Positions 8,281 through 17,299 of a stretch of DNA of 20,446 bases are shown in pieces. Position 1 is the first letter of the stretch; each line of letters starts with the position of its first letter. A model generated the notes under the pieces. The model ran no database searches, was not told the DNA's origin, and saw nothing but the letters and a program-made list of their open reading frames with translations. Source of the stretch: Cladosporium sp. IMV 00045 (taxonomy: Eukaryota > Ascomycota > Dothideomycetes > Cladosporiales > Cladosporiaceae); contig MSJI02000722.1 of assembly GCA_001931905.2 (NCBI GenBank), positions 1 through 20,446 of the forward strand, written 5' to 3'. Made by a program: the position numbers and the translations under genes.

Positions 8281-11200
8281 ATCAATTCGGCATGCTACTT
8301 TAGCATGTGCAATATGCAGTCGTGCGGATCTCGCTGGCGCAAAGCTTTTTGATTCATGAGTATCCAGTACAGACCTGCTACGTTCACGAAGTACCTGATT
8401 CTGCGCTGGCAAGCTCGTCTGCACACTCGCAGAGAGGAGAGGGAAGATGCTTGTCGTGTTCTGCAGTGCGGTGCGGGGCGATGGCGGTCAATGAATGAGT
8501 TCTTCTCTGATGAGACGAGTGGACAGCCGCAACAATTATGTTTACGAGACCAAGGATGCCCAAAGCGAAGCGAGCGAGCGTAATGACTATGGTGACCGCG
8601 GACTTGTGCACTACTGTACATATGCAACAGAAAGGGTGATCTTATCGATCATTCGTATTTGTTTACCAAAACAAAAGTGCACACCGAAACATCAACAAGA
8701 TGATCATCCCATTAACCTCACATTCCATGGACGCTTCATGCATGTCTAATGAAAACAAGCAGCAAGACCACCTGCGTGCCCGTTTCGTTCCGTACAACCT
8801 AGCATAGGATATCACACCGACAATACAATATTTAAGAAGAGAGAAAGGGAGAAAACGAACATCTCAAGTCAACCGCCGGTTCGCCATCCAACGGGACTGC
8901 ATACATCTCATGCAGGGCCGGCAGGGGAGGAAAGGGAAAATAATCAAAGATCGAAATTGTTGTAGCGATGATGGTTTTTGAACAGATCATTACTATCACA
9001 CCGCCTGCATTTCAATTTCCATCACGTTGCCCATTCGATTTCATGTGTACGGCTCAACAATTGTAAATCTAGAAGAGATCAAGGTGTTGGGCCTCATTAT
9101 TGATGCTTACCTACCGATGGACCACTGACCGTAGGGCCATGCAGACGGGCTTCCGGCTCCGGCGCGACGAACCTTCAATGCATTTAATCCATACTACTGT
9201 ACGGTCTGCCTTGATCCACGACCTGCAAGCTGCAGGAACACAACATCAAGCAAGCCATCCGCGGGCGGGAGCGGGCGAGCATTCCATCCTCCTCTTTGCT
9301 GGCAGCAGAGCAAGAAGACAGCAGCGAGCGTGCGCAAATCGCCGGGTTTGATTTGGGCGCGCGGTACGGCGTTATCCTTTCATGCATAGTTGAGCATTGG
9401 GCAGCCGCGCTACCGGCCGCAAAGAGCCGGAGTTGACGTCCGGCCCTCTCGCTCGTCTCGCGCAACTCCCACGTGTGCGCGGTGTGTGTCGTTGTCTGCA
9501 TGAGGCAGGGAGAAGCGGACAGGTAGGTAGAGAGACAAAGAGATGCTTGCTCTTGTTCAAAGTGGCGAAAAGTGGCGAATTCTAATTCTCGCGGGCGAGA
9601 CAGAGACACCTGTCAAGAAAGGACCTCGTGGCGGCAGGGCTGTGTGTCATTCATTCACAGCCTCTTCCTTTCTTCGCGTTGCTTTCTTCGTCACAGAAAG
9701 ATACGTAGATACGTACTCGAGGCACGGAGAAGCGTCTAGAACATGCCGATGACGAGCGATGAAAGCCTGCCACCTTCGTCTTCCCTGTCTGCCTCGTTTT
9801 GGATTCTTGCGCAATAACAACACGCAACACAAAGCAAGGAAGCAACCGGGGCCACGCGACCAGCCAGGCAGAAGACGTTTCGATCGCCTGCTCTCGGGTA
9901 CGGTAGGACTTTCTCTGCCCTGCTGCCAGTCCTGCCACGACTGCTGCATCTGGGAAGCGAGAACAAAGCACACCCTCAGGAGCGGAAGCCAAGAGCCGAA
10001 AGGGCCGCTTATGCAGAGCTGGCTCTTGTATGGTTTCACACACTACTGCTTTCGAGAGTCTACTACCAGTAGTCAGGACTGGACTATCGACTTTCTTGGT
10101 CTGCCTGCAGAGCCGAGCAGCGGAGCGCGGCGCGCGGGTGCTATGAAGAGTCGCTCCTAAGCAGAGAGATGGATTTGTGAGGGTGGCGTGGGGGAGGGTT
10201 TCATTCGCTGTGGGATGGGGATAGCGTGCTCTTCCTTAGAGAGGGAGCTGTTGCAGTCGCTGCTGTTGCTGCACCAAAGGCGATTTGTTACTGGTGGGAG
10301 AGTTGCGAACATGGTGTCGGGTTTGGTTTGGTTGGTTGGTTGGCTGGTTGCGTCGTGCTACAGATAGCTCAAGCTCTTTCTGCGCTCGGCTGGGTTCCTG
10401 CGCATTGGAGTTTGGTTTGCTGGAAACTCTCTGGCTCTCGCTTACATTATTCTCGTCTATCTCTGGTTTTCTATCGGTACCTCGATGGATAGGGAAGCTA
10501 GATAACTACTGCACTGTGGGTTGGACCGTCGTCGCGATAAATGTTGATAAGGCCTGCATGTCGTCTATCGTTGCAATCGTCTTTCTGCTTTCGAGCAGCT
10601 CTCCATCCCTCTAACGGCGCGCGGATGACGGCACCCACACCAGAGAGCTTGTGTGGATTCTTGTCTTGCCTGGGGAAAGGGGATGCAGACACATAGGAGA
10701 GAGGGCACGGTTGCGCGAGCGAGCACGACTCGCACGACTTTGAAGGTCGACGCTTCTGAAGAGATGCCCCTCGATCATCATCAATCAATAGCTGGCATGT
10801 CTTAATCTTGTGCTGTGCTGTGCTGGTAGCTCCCCACTACTGTGTTGCGTAGGTTGCAATCTCCCGACAAGAGGAGAAGGGGCGGCATTTTCTGTCGTTC
10901 TCGTGGACTTTTGCGTGCTACACCAGGGAGATGACGAGTTCTCTCTCGGTTGATGGCGAGCGCGAGATCTTTGCTTGCGCGTGACTCTCGATCGCTGGGG
11001 TGGTGGCGGGCTGTTGATGATGAAACAATTGGCATAGCCTCGCACGCGAGGACTATGTAAGAGTACCAATGACGAAACAGTAAGAAAGGGCACTCTCGGG
11101 TATTTTGCTATTATTATTGCAATCGATCCTTCGAGTAGCGATGAGCAGTACCCGTATGATGCTACGGAAGCAGGCCCTGGCGGCAAATGAGGCGTTTACT

Positions 11201-11755
11201 CCAAACGAGAAACCAACGAACTGCCGTCGTCCAGTCTCAGAGCTCTGCTGTTGCTTTGTTTCAGAGGTACACAGCAACCAGTACCCAGCAGACCCAGCAG
11301 TACCAGAGTACATGCCAACAGTACAGCAGCTTCCAGAGCTACCTCCATAGCAGGTACAGTAATACGCCTGGCGACACGCTCGGATGCGGTACCTCCTAGC
11401 CGATGTCGCCGCTTGCCGCTGCTTGTTGTCTCACACAGACACATCTCATGCCATCATCCGCCCACGGCCGTCCGTGACAAAGGAGAGGGAGAGGAGTCAT
11501 CATCATAGTTAATTACAGCGAGAGAGGGCACGGGGCCTCGGAAAGCCGAGCAGAGCAGGTCCTTTGTCGAGGACTTGCCGGACAAGGCTGTCTGTCTTCT
11601 TCGGAAGGGCGTGGAAAGTCAGCGTCACCACGTTTCCTTTGATGTGTTTTTGGCTTCGCTGGGCACGCGATGCGAGAGAAACACGTAGAAGCGATGATGT
11701 GCTTGGGAGACAAAGGTACCAGGTCGAGCGTGGACGGGCTGAGCACCGCTGAATG
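8281..11755. other. Long intergenic region without a recognisable gene
   Basis: About 3.5 kb with many short overlapping frames on both strands but none with a motif, plausible introns or family resemblance. GC falls at about 8600-9100 and rises again after. Small items seen: a perfect inverted repeat at 8291-8307, a CCTGCA/TGCAGG inverted repeat at 9222-9236, a TTGG-rich run near 10325-10345, and a CAG/TACC-rich stretch near 11270-11330. A 69-codon ATG ORF at 11141-11350 is the best small protein candidate, but nothing supports it. The region may hold far-upstream kinase promoter elements or non-coding RNA. Confidence 0.4.
8291..8307. repeat. Perfect 7-bp inverted repeat with 3-nt spacer
   Basis: CATGCTA (8291-8297) and TAGCATG (8301-8307) are exact reverse complements around CTT. 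It could be a dimeric transcription-factor site. The short spacer makes a stable RNA hairpin less likely. Confidence 0.5.
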
Positions 11756-11904
11756 GGCGACGGCGAGGATTGTTCTTTGGTAACAGGAACTGGGCGTCGG
11801 CGCGCCTGATCATCGGAGAGAGGGATCTAGGCGTGGGTCTACTTGGCCGGATCCAGCGTAGGCGCCGGTCGTTAGTGAACAGTAGCGTGCCTGAGTAGTG
11901 TCTG

Positions 11905-11926
11905 GCTGCCCGTCTGCTGCCCGTCT
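11905..11926. repeat. 11-bp tandem repeat, two copies
   Basis: GCTGCCCGTCT is repeated directly at 11905-11915 and 11916-11926, followed by a degenerate GCCCATCTGCC. It lies at the start of the pyrimidine-rich leader/promoter of the kinase gene. Confidence 0.6.
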
Positions 11927-12107
11927 GCCCATCTGCCTCGTCTCTCCGTAGCGCGCCTTTCTCCAGTCTCCCTGCTGCCGCTAGTCAGTCCAAGTCAGTA
12001 GTCCACTCTGGTCATTCGCAGCGCAACGACCCTCACCGCTGTCCATCACCTACCTACACTGCTACACACCACCAACTCTTCTCCTTCTGTCCAATACCTA
12101 CCTACTG

Positions 12108-12153
<46 letters not shown>
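12108..12153. repeat. (CTA)n trinucleotide microsatellite, about 15 units
   Basis: A pure CTA/TAC run of 46 bases, flanked by degenerate CTACCTAC units on both sides. It lies in the inferred kinase leader or core promoter. Read in any frame on the + strand it creates no ATG. Length variation between strains is likely. Confidence 0.9.
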
Positions 12154-12971
12154 CTACATACATCCCGCTCCCGCTTCTTCTGTCCTCTCTCCTCTGTCTA
12201 CCTGTACTCGTCTCGACTTTCACCACCACCACCATCGCTCGCCACCGCCGCCTCCGCCGCTTCCGCTTCCCGCCCGGGCGTCTTTGTTGATCGCTCCTTC
12301 CCTCCCAGCTGTGTTTCGGCAGCCCGCATTCCCTTGCCTGACCGGGCGACGACGACGACGACCGACGACAACCACAACTCCCTGCTGCAGCATTGCGATC
12401 TGCACCTCACTCCTACAACGCCTACCTAATACACACTTCTCCAACACACACTCCCACTCTCCATAGCAGCAACTCCCGGCCAGCCTCTCCGCTTCCAACC
12501 CCGGACACTGTCGGCGCATTCGTCATTGGCTTCTTCACCCAGCCGAGCACCTTGAGCAACAACGAGTCTCGCCAACACAACCCATCTGCTACACCCATCT
12601 CCGTCGACTCCTGTTGAACACTTGGTCTCTTGCCGCTGGACAAGGCTATAGCACCGTTCAACCTCAGGCCCGCTCTCGCCACTCCGCCAGGCAGCACACC
12701 ACCGCCGCGGGCTCCACCTCGGTCGACTCATACCTCCGAGGACGTGCTCTGACGCAACACCCTTCCTCGCTCGCCTCATACCTCCCTCGACAATACAAAT
12801 AATCTTGTAACACCACCCAGCAAGACCGTATACAAGCCCGCATACCCCTCCGACGACTTGTCAGTGACACAGCCCGTTGGCTGCTCCGATCCCATTCCGT
12901 GGTCCGGACTGCGTCACCCTCAACCACCACACCTCGTTGGACACCCACCACATTTGCACCCAGCTGTACCC

Positions 12972-12980
12972 ATGAGATAA
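12972..12980 (+). other. Minimal two-codon upstream ORF (Met-Arg-stop)
   Basis: ATG-AGA-TAA is the only + strand ATG in the 1.66 kb before the kinase start, 433 nt upstream of it. C occupies position -3, so initiation may be leaky. If transcribed, it would be the sole upstream ORF of the kinase mRNA. Confidence 0.4.
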
Positions 12981-13412
12981 CGACATTCCTTCATATTTTT
13001 TCTCCCTTTGAAAGAGGCCTCCTGCCTTTGGTTTTGAGCGAGCTAGCGAGCACCCTGCATATTGATATCACCTGGGAGCTGGAAAGGAGTTGGCAAGACA
13101 CATCATCCAACACCTGCGCGTCAAGCATCCTACTCATTTTCGGCTTTTTGCTTTTGCCCCTGCTACGATACGATACGACGTTGACCAAGACGCTACACCA
13201 ACCCTGACTGGTTTCACCTTTGCAAACCCGTCTTTGCTTGCATACACCATCAAGAGTTCACGAATTCGCCTTCTGGACTTTCGGCTTGCGTGTTTACACA
13301 CGGCAGCCACTTGAATCCCTTCGACACAGCCTTGTTGTGTCGTCTCCTGGCTTTGTGAGGTTGCATTCGCATCCTCTACTCCTGCATCAGCTTTCGTCGG
13401 CACTTCCCCCCA

Positions 13413-15587
13413 ATGGCCTGTTTGCGAGATGGCTTTGTCAAAGATCAGCTTCTCGATAATAGGTTTTTAACTATCGCGCCTCTCAACCATGGCTCCTTTG
13501 GTCTTGTTTTCCGCGCCAGAGACACCTTGACCGGCCAGGACGTCGCCATCAAGTGCATCACCAAGCCCACCGCCGTGGAAAAGACGGCTTGCCCGGCAGC
13601 GTACAACATCGACGATCACTCCCAGGAGTTGCAGATTCACACCAAGCTTCCGTACCACCCGAACATCGTCAACCTTGTTCACTCTTTCGAGACCGAGCAC
13701 CACCAATACATTGTCATTGAGCTCTGCAGCAATGGCGACCTTTACGAAGCCATTCGTGGAGGCAAGGGTCCTCTCGAGACTGAGCACGTGCGCGATTTCA
13801 TGTTGCAGCTGATTGATGGTGTTGACCACCTCCACTCCAACGGCGTCTACCACCGCGATCTCAAGCCAGAGAATATCTTCTTGACTTCCAATGGCTCTAT
13901 GAAAGTCGGTGACTTCGGCCTCGCAACCGCCGAAACCTGGTCAGTCGAGTTTGCAGTTGGCTCCGATCGCTACATGGCTCCTGAACAATTCGATGCCTCG
14001 TCCTACGGCTACGGTTATTCGCCTGCTGCCGCTGATATCTGGGCGATCGGCATCGTCTTGCTCAACGTTCTGTTCCAGCGCAACCCTTTCGCGTGCCCAG
14101 CAGACAAGGACCCATTGTTCTCCGACTTTGCGGCCGACCGTCAGTCTCTTTTCGATGTGTTCCCAAACATGTCGCAGGATACGTTCAATGTCATCAGACA
14201 CTCATTGGCTTTGGACCCGAGCAACCGTTCTCTCAGCGCTGTGCGCGATGCTCTGAAGTCGGTCCTCAGCTTCACCACTGACGATGAGTCTCTTGATGAC
14301 TTCTGCACCGAGTCTCCCCACCTTGCGCCGGTCGCTACCCACGCTCGCGAGCCTCTTCGCACGCCATCTATCACCACTCCAACCATCTACAATGGCGACT
14401 CATTCCCTTGGACTCACGCTTTGCACACGACCCCGCAAATCAACACCCGCCAGCTCTCGACCATCAACGATGTCGACTCTGAGCTCTTCCCTGGATCTGT
14501 GCAATCAAACAAGTTCAAGTATGTTGACACTGACGAGGCTTCCTTGTCGTCCAACCTGGATTCTGGCCTCGGCATGTCGTACAAGTCGTCCCAGTCTATT
14601 CAGCCTGCCGCCGGGAAGACCGTCATCCCGAGATCGATCAACAACTTCGTCGGCTCTCTTCCAATCAGCTTCAAGCGCCCAAGTAAGAACGCATCCGTCT
14701 ACGGCGGAAACAACCCTTTCTCGAAGAGTTGGAGCGATCTTTGGGATGAGGAAGAGGAGTTGGCGCAGGAGGGACGCTCTTCATTCGACATCGGTCTTGA
14801 CATCTCGCGTGTCAGCACTGCTAAGCCGAGCACTCCTCAACTTGCTGCTATCATCGAGGATGGCCGCGGCAGTGTGACTCCTCGCCAGGCACATGCAACG
14901 CTTGCCACCACTGCTCCATCTGGCACTGCCTCTCCGCTGCAGCAGCAGACCGAGGAAAGGCCAGAGATGCCCAAGCAGCGCTCTTCTTCCATCTTGGACA
15001 GATGGGCCGTTCTCGGCAACTTCCGCCGTGCAAAGCAGCACGATGTGCCTCCGACTCCAGCTCCTGCCCCGGCTCCGGTCACTGCACCTGTGCCTGTCAC
15101 TCCAGCACCTCAGAAGAGCAAGTACACCGACGCATTAAGCAACTTCACTCCGTTTGGAAACAGCGCGAAGAAGAAGAACAACAGCACCACCAAGACAAAG
15201 ACTCGCGAGCGTGCAGGCAGCTGGCGCCCGGGCACTGCACCCGCGTCAGGTCGCTTGCGTTCGACTTCCACGTCGCGTCACTGGGAGCGGAAAGAACACC
15301 CAGGCCAAACGCCTCCAGTCCCGAACGTGCCTGAAACTTGGTCTCTCGACAACAACTGGCGTGACCACAAGCCTCGCGTGGCCACAACCAAGCTCAACGC
15401 CACTCCGACCGACGTTTCCTTGCCAATTCGCTCCGGTGGACTTCGCAATCAGAAGAGCGGTGGTCACTACGACAATTTCCTGGATGAGAAGGAGCTGGAC
15501 ATCTTCTCCATGCATGCGATTGATGACAGTGACGAAGACGACATCGACCTCATGGTCGGTGGCTGGCATGGCGACATTGATGTCTAA
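13413..15587 (+). CDS. Serine/threonine protein kinase of the Ksp1/Ran1 (Sks1/Vhs1) family
   Basis: This is a single-exon ORF of 724 residues. The kinase domain spans about residues 14-287, with VAIK (Lys47), the helix-C Glu in QEL (Glu72), HRDLKPEN (147-154), DFG (167-169) and APE (189-191). All catalytic residues are present. The glycine loop reads NHGSFG, so the first glycine of GxGxxG is Asn25. The RNPF segment and the spacing after APE fit the fungal Ran1/Ksp1 group, which acts in nutrient, TOR/PKA and filamentation signalling in yeast. The tail (about 290-724) is mostly disordered and Ser/Thr/Pro-rich. It has probably conserved patches: a SWSDLWDEEEE acidic patch (about 430-440), ILDRWAVLGNFRR (about 525-537), an Ala/Pro repeat (about 545-567), a Lys/Arg block (587-601) and an acidic C-terminus. 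ATG 13413 is the first ATG after a long ATG-free leader and sits 24 codons before the glycine loop. I am sure of the kinase, less so of strict KSP1 orthology. Confidence 0.92.
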   Translation: MACLRDGFVKDQLLDNRFLTIAPLNHGSFGLVFRARDTLTGQDVAIKCITKPTAVEKTACPAAYNIDDHSQELQIHTKLPYHPNIVNLVHSFETEHHQYIVIELCSNGDLYEAIRGGKGPLETEHVRDFMLQLIDGVDHLHSNGVYHRDLKPENIFLTSNGSMKVGDFGLATAETWSVEFAVGSDRYMAPEQFDASSYGYGYSPAAADIWAIGIVLLNVLFQRNPFACPADKDPLFSDFAADRQSLFDVFPNMSQDTFNVIRHSLALDPSNRSLSAVRDALKSVLSFTTDDESLDDFCTESPHLAPVATHAREPLRTPSITTPTIYNGDSFPWTHALHTTPQINTRQLSTINDVDSELFPGSVQSNKFKYVDTDEASLSSNLDSGLGMSYKSSQSIQPAAGKTVIPRSINNFVGSLPISFKRPSKNASVYGGNNPFSKSWSDLWDEEEELAQEGRSSFDIGLDISRVSTAKPSTPQLAAIIEDGRGSVTPRQAHATLATTAPSGTASPLQQQTEERPEMPKQRSSSILDRWAVLGNFRRAKQHDVPPTPAPAPAPVTAPVPVTPAPQKSKYTDALSNFTPFGNSAKKKNNSTTKTKTRERAGSWRPGTAPASGRLRSTSTSRHWERKEHPGQTPPVPNVPETWSLDNNWRDHKPRVATTKLNATPTDVSLPIRSGGLRNQKSGGHYDNFLDEKELDIFSMHAIDDSDEDDIDLMVGGWHGDIDV

Positions 15588-16500
15588 GATGCTCTCTCGT
15601 CTTGGAAATGATACAACCTCATTTTCACTTCACTTCAACATACCCAACATTTTTTACCAACTCCCACGGGCGTGTTCCATGCACACCGTTCGGGCACAAA
15701 CATCGACACCAGCATTTTATCTCATTACCTCTTTTTGTTTCATTCTAACCTCTGGGCACAACAAACCGGCGTTTAAAAATCATTCACCACACTATCAGAA
15801 ACTTTGGGCGGCGGCACTGTTTTTTTCCCTTTACTGGTCTCCTTGTGTTATATTTTCTCCTTCCTTTCCTCTTTTCCTCTTTTTTGTTTTTTTGTCCTTT
15901 CAACTGGAAACCGGCGCAAAAAAACTTCATTCAAAACCCCCAATGCAAAATGGTCCCAAGCACGGCCATCTTTTTTGTTTTTTTCTTTCGGGAGAGGGAG
16001 GAAATTCAAGAAAAAGAAAAAGTGTGATGATACCAACTCTACTTATGAACATACCAAAACCAACAATGGAAACTCGAACATCGAGAGAAGTGTTTTTTTC
16101 TCTTGCGGCAGATTCTTTTGCTTTGACGAATCTTTCTGTTTTCTTTTTTCGTTTCTTCCACCTTTTTTGCTCTTCATTCTTGTCAGGTCAGGTGGAGCTG
16201 ACAGGCTGGGAGAAGGGGACGACGCACTTTGAGCACGAGCACGGGCATACATGAATTTTCGAAAGATGGGAATGGGAATCGGGCATTGACGATGACGATG
16301 ATGGACAGGAAAGGGAGTGAAGGGAGCTTTTGGAGCTTCCGGGCTTCGATCGCAACATCAATGATGGATTGGATCGAGCATTCAAGACAAAGGAGAAGGG
16401 AAAGGGGAAAGGCACAGGAAAAAAGCGAAGTAAAGCAAAGCAAAGGGAGGAGAACTAAACCTCAACCATGTAGCTATTAGTCGACATTTCCATAGTCAGA
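15588..16500. other. T-rich 3' region downstream of the kinase gene
   Basis: This is non-coding. About 15810-16180 is dominated on the + strand by T-rich and A-rich runs, fitting the 3' UTR and poly(A) region of the kinase mRNA. Open frames across it are continuations of non-coding frames of the kinase and have no recognisable domain. Confidence 0.45.
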
Positions 16501-16540
16501 CTCGCGCGGTCGAGTTCTGTTTCCTTTTCTCTTTCCCGCA

Positions 16541-16595
16541 TCTCCTCCTCTCCTCCCCTTTAGGGGCGGGTTTGAGAGAGGTGAAGGAGGAGGAA
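16541..16595. repeat. Imperfect purine/pyrimidine hairpin capped by CCCC-TTTA-GGGG
   Basis: A CCCC/GGGG stem (16555-16558 with 16563-16566) has a TTTA loop. It is flanked by a TCCTCCTC arm on the left and a GAAGGAGGAGGA arm on the right (about 16582-16593) that are nearly complementary. Confidence 0.5.
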
Positions 16596-16637
16596 ACGAC
16601 GGAATACCGCAAAATTGCAGCAGTGATTTCTGCTTTT

Positions 16638-16649
16638 GACCTTCGGGTC
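16638..16649 (+). repeat. GACC-TTCG-GGTC hairpin (cUUCGg-type tetraloop on the + strand)
   Basis: A 4-bp stem closes the loop TTCG with a C-G pair, the very stable UUCG tetraloop arrangement in RNA. It extends by three weaker U-G/U-A pairs. The motif is short enough to arise by chance. Confidence 0.4.
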
Positions 16650-16808
16650 GAGGTCGCTACGACTATTTTGGGTGCCTTTCTTCCATTTCTCTCTTCCTTT
16701 CGTCGTGATTTATGCATTTGATTGGGGGGTGTGATTTGACTCTGACCGAACGAGTGGTTTCTCACTCAGGAGAGGTGAGTAGCGATCGCTTTGCTTGCTC
16801 GAGCGTAC

Positions 16809-16834
16809 CTTACCTGTGGAAAGCAACAGGTAAG
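16809..16834. repeat. Perfect 9-bp inverted repeat with 8-nt loop
   Basis: CTTACCTGT (16809-16817) pairs exactly with ACAGGTAAG (16826-16834). Because the arm is CAG|GTAAG-like, both strands carry a consensus 5' splice-site sequence here. Confidence 0.6.
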
Positions 16835-17119
16835 ATGATTAAAATGAGTAGTCGATTGAAGGAAAGAAGGAGAAAGTATTTTCAATGCGGTACTTTGCAG
16901 TCTTGAGACCTGCGGATCGACCCTCGTCGACTCTTCACTTCACTTTGAGGTCAATGTCCACTCTCTCGCGACACTCATTACGCAGGTAATATTGCCGCGC
17001 CTCGACCACACGTCTGACACCTCGTCCTTCACCGTCTGCTTTGACCACAAAATAATGGAGATACATATAAGGCAGTCAGTACCGTCCCATCAATCCGTCA
17101 AGAAGAGGCAGAATGTTCT

Positions 17120-17140
17120 GGGGTTAGTAGGGTTAGGGTT
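17120..17140 (-). repeat. Interstitial telomere-like repeat (C-strand on the minus strand)
   Basis: The + strand reads GGGTTA, then GTA, then GGGTTAGGGTT, so TAGGGTTAGGGTT (17128-17140) is an uninterrupted match to the fungal TTAGGG telomere repeat. A minus-strand transcript would carry AACCCTAACCCTA, just after a GGTT-CTTG-AACC stem-loop that shares the AACC. It may be a telo-box-like protein site, a scar or an RNA template. Confidence 0.5.
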
Positions 17141-17226
17141 CAAGAACCACATCCACCTCATCTTGCTAGTTGATTCATCAGTCGGAATTGTCAGTCCACT
17201 TTAAACGAAGATACGTGTGTAATCAT

Positions 17227-17299
17227 TGTGCATGTAGATGAACCGTTACACGAGTTGTCCGGTTTTCTGAACCTCGTGTTCTTGGAAACTACATGCACA
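17227..17299. repeat. Nested inverted repeats (11-bp outer, 7-bp inner perfect stems)
   Basis: The outer arms TGTGCATGTAG (17227-17237) and CTACATGCACA (17289-17299) are exact reverse complements. Inside them ACACGAG (17248-17254) and CTCGTGT (17273-17279) are also exact. The internal loop is nearly symmetric (10 and 9 nt), and the apical loop is 18 nt. Confidence 0.65.

Larger units (their letters stand above)
11756..13412 (+). promoter_or_regulatory. Probable very long, ATG-depleted 5' leader (and core promoter) of the kinase gene
   Basis: From the base after the ATG at 11753-11755 to the kinase start at 13413 there are 1657 bases. I found only one ATG on the + strand, at 12972. The complementary triplet CAT occurs about 32 times on the same strand, so the absence is strand-specific and not a base-composition effect. 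Such depletion is what selection against upstream start codons in a scanned mRNA leader would leave. The strand is also strikingly C/T-rich and G-poor between about 11940 and 12600, as in many fungal promoters and leaders. No donor/branch/acceptor set was clear enough to call a leader intron. Where transcription starts within the stretch is unknown. Confidence 0.6.

Noticed and set aside
9647..10160. Two minus-strand frames and one plus-strand frame of 130-133 codons over the same DNA
   Set aside because: Three mutually overlapping frames with no motif; none has a clear ATG-based start with conserved features, so chance is likely.
15154..16254. 366-codon frame overlapping the kinase C-terminus and 3' region
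   Set aside because: Its first part is an alternate-frame shadow of the kinase coding sequence, and the rest is T-rich 3' sequence giving Phe/Leu/Ser runs.
17137..17152. tRNA T-arm-like sequence GGTTCAAGAACC
   Set aside because: The flanking bases do not form a 5-bp T stem with a 7-nt loop, and no A-box or acceptor stem is found at the right distance.
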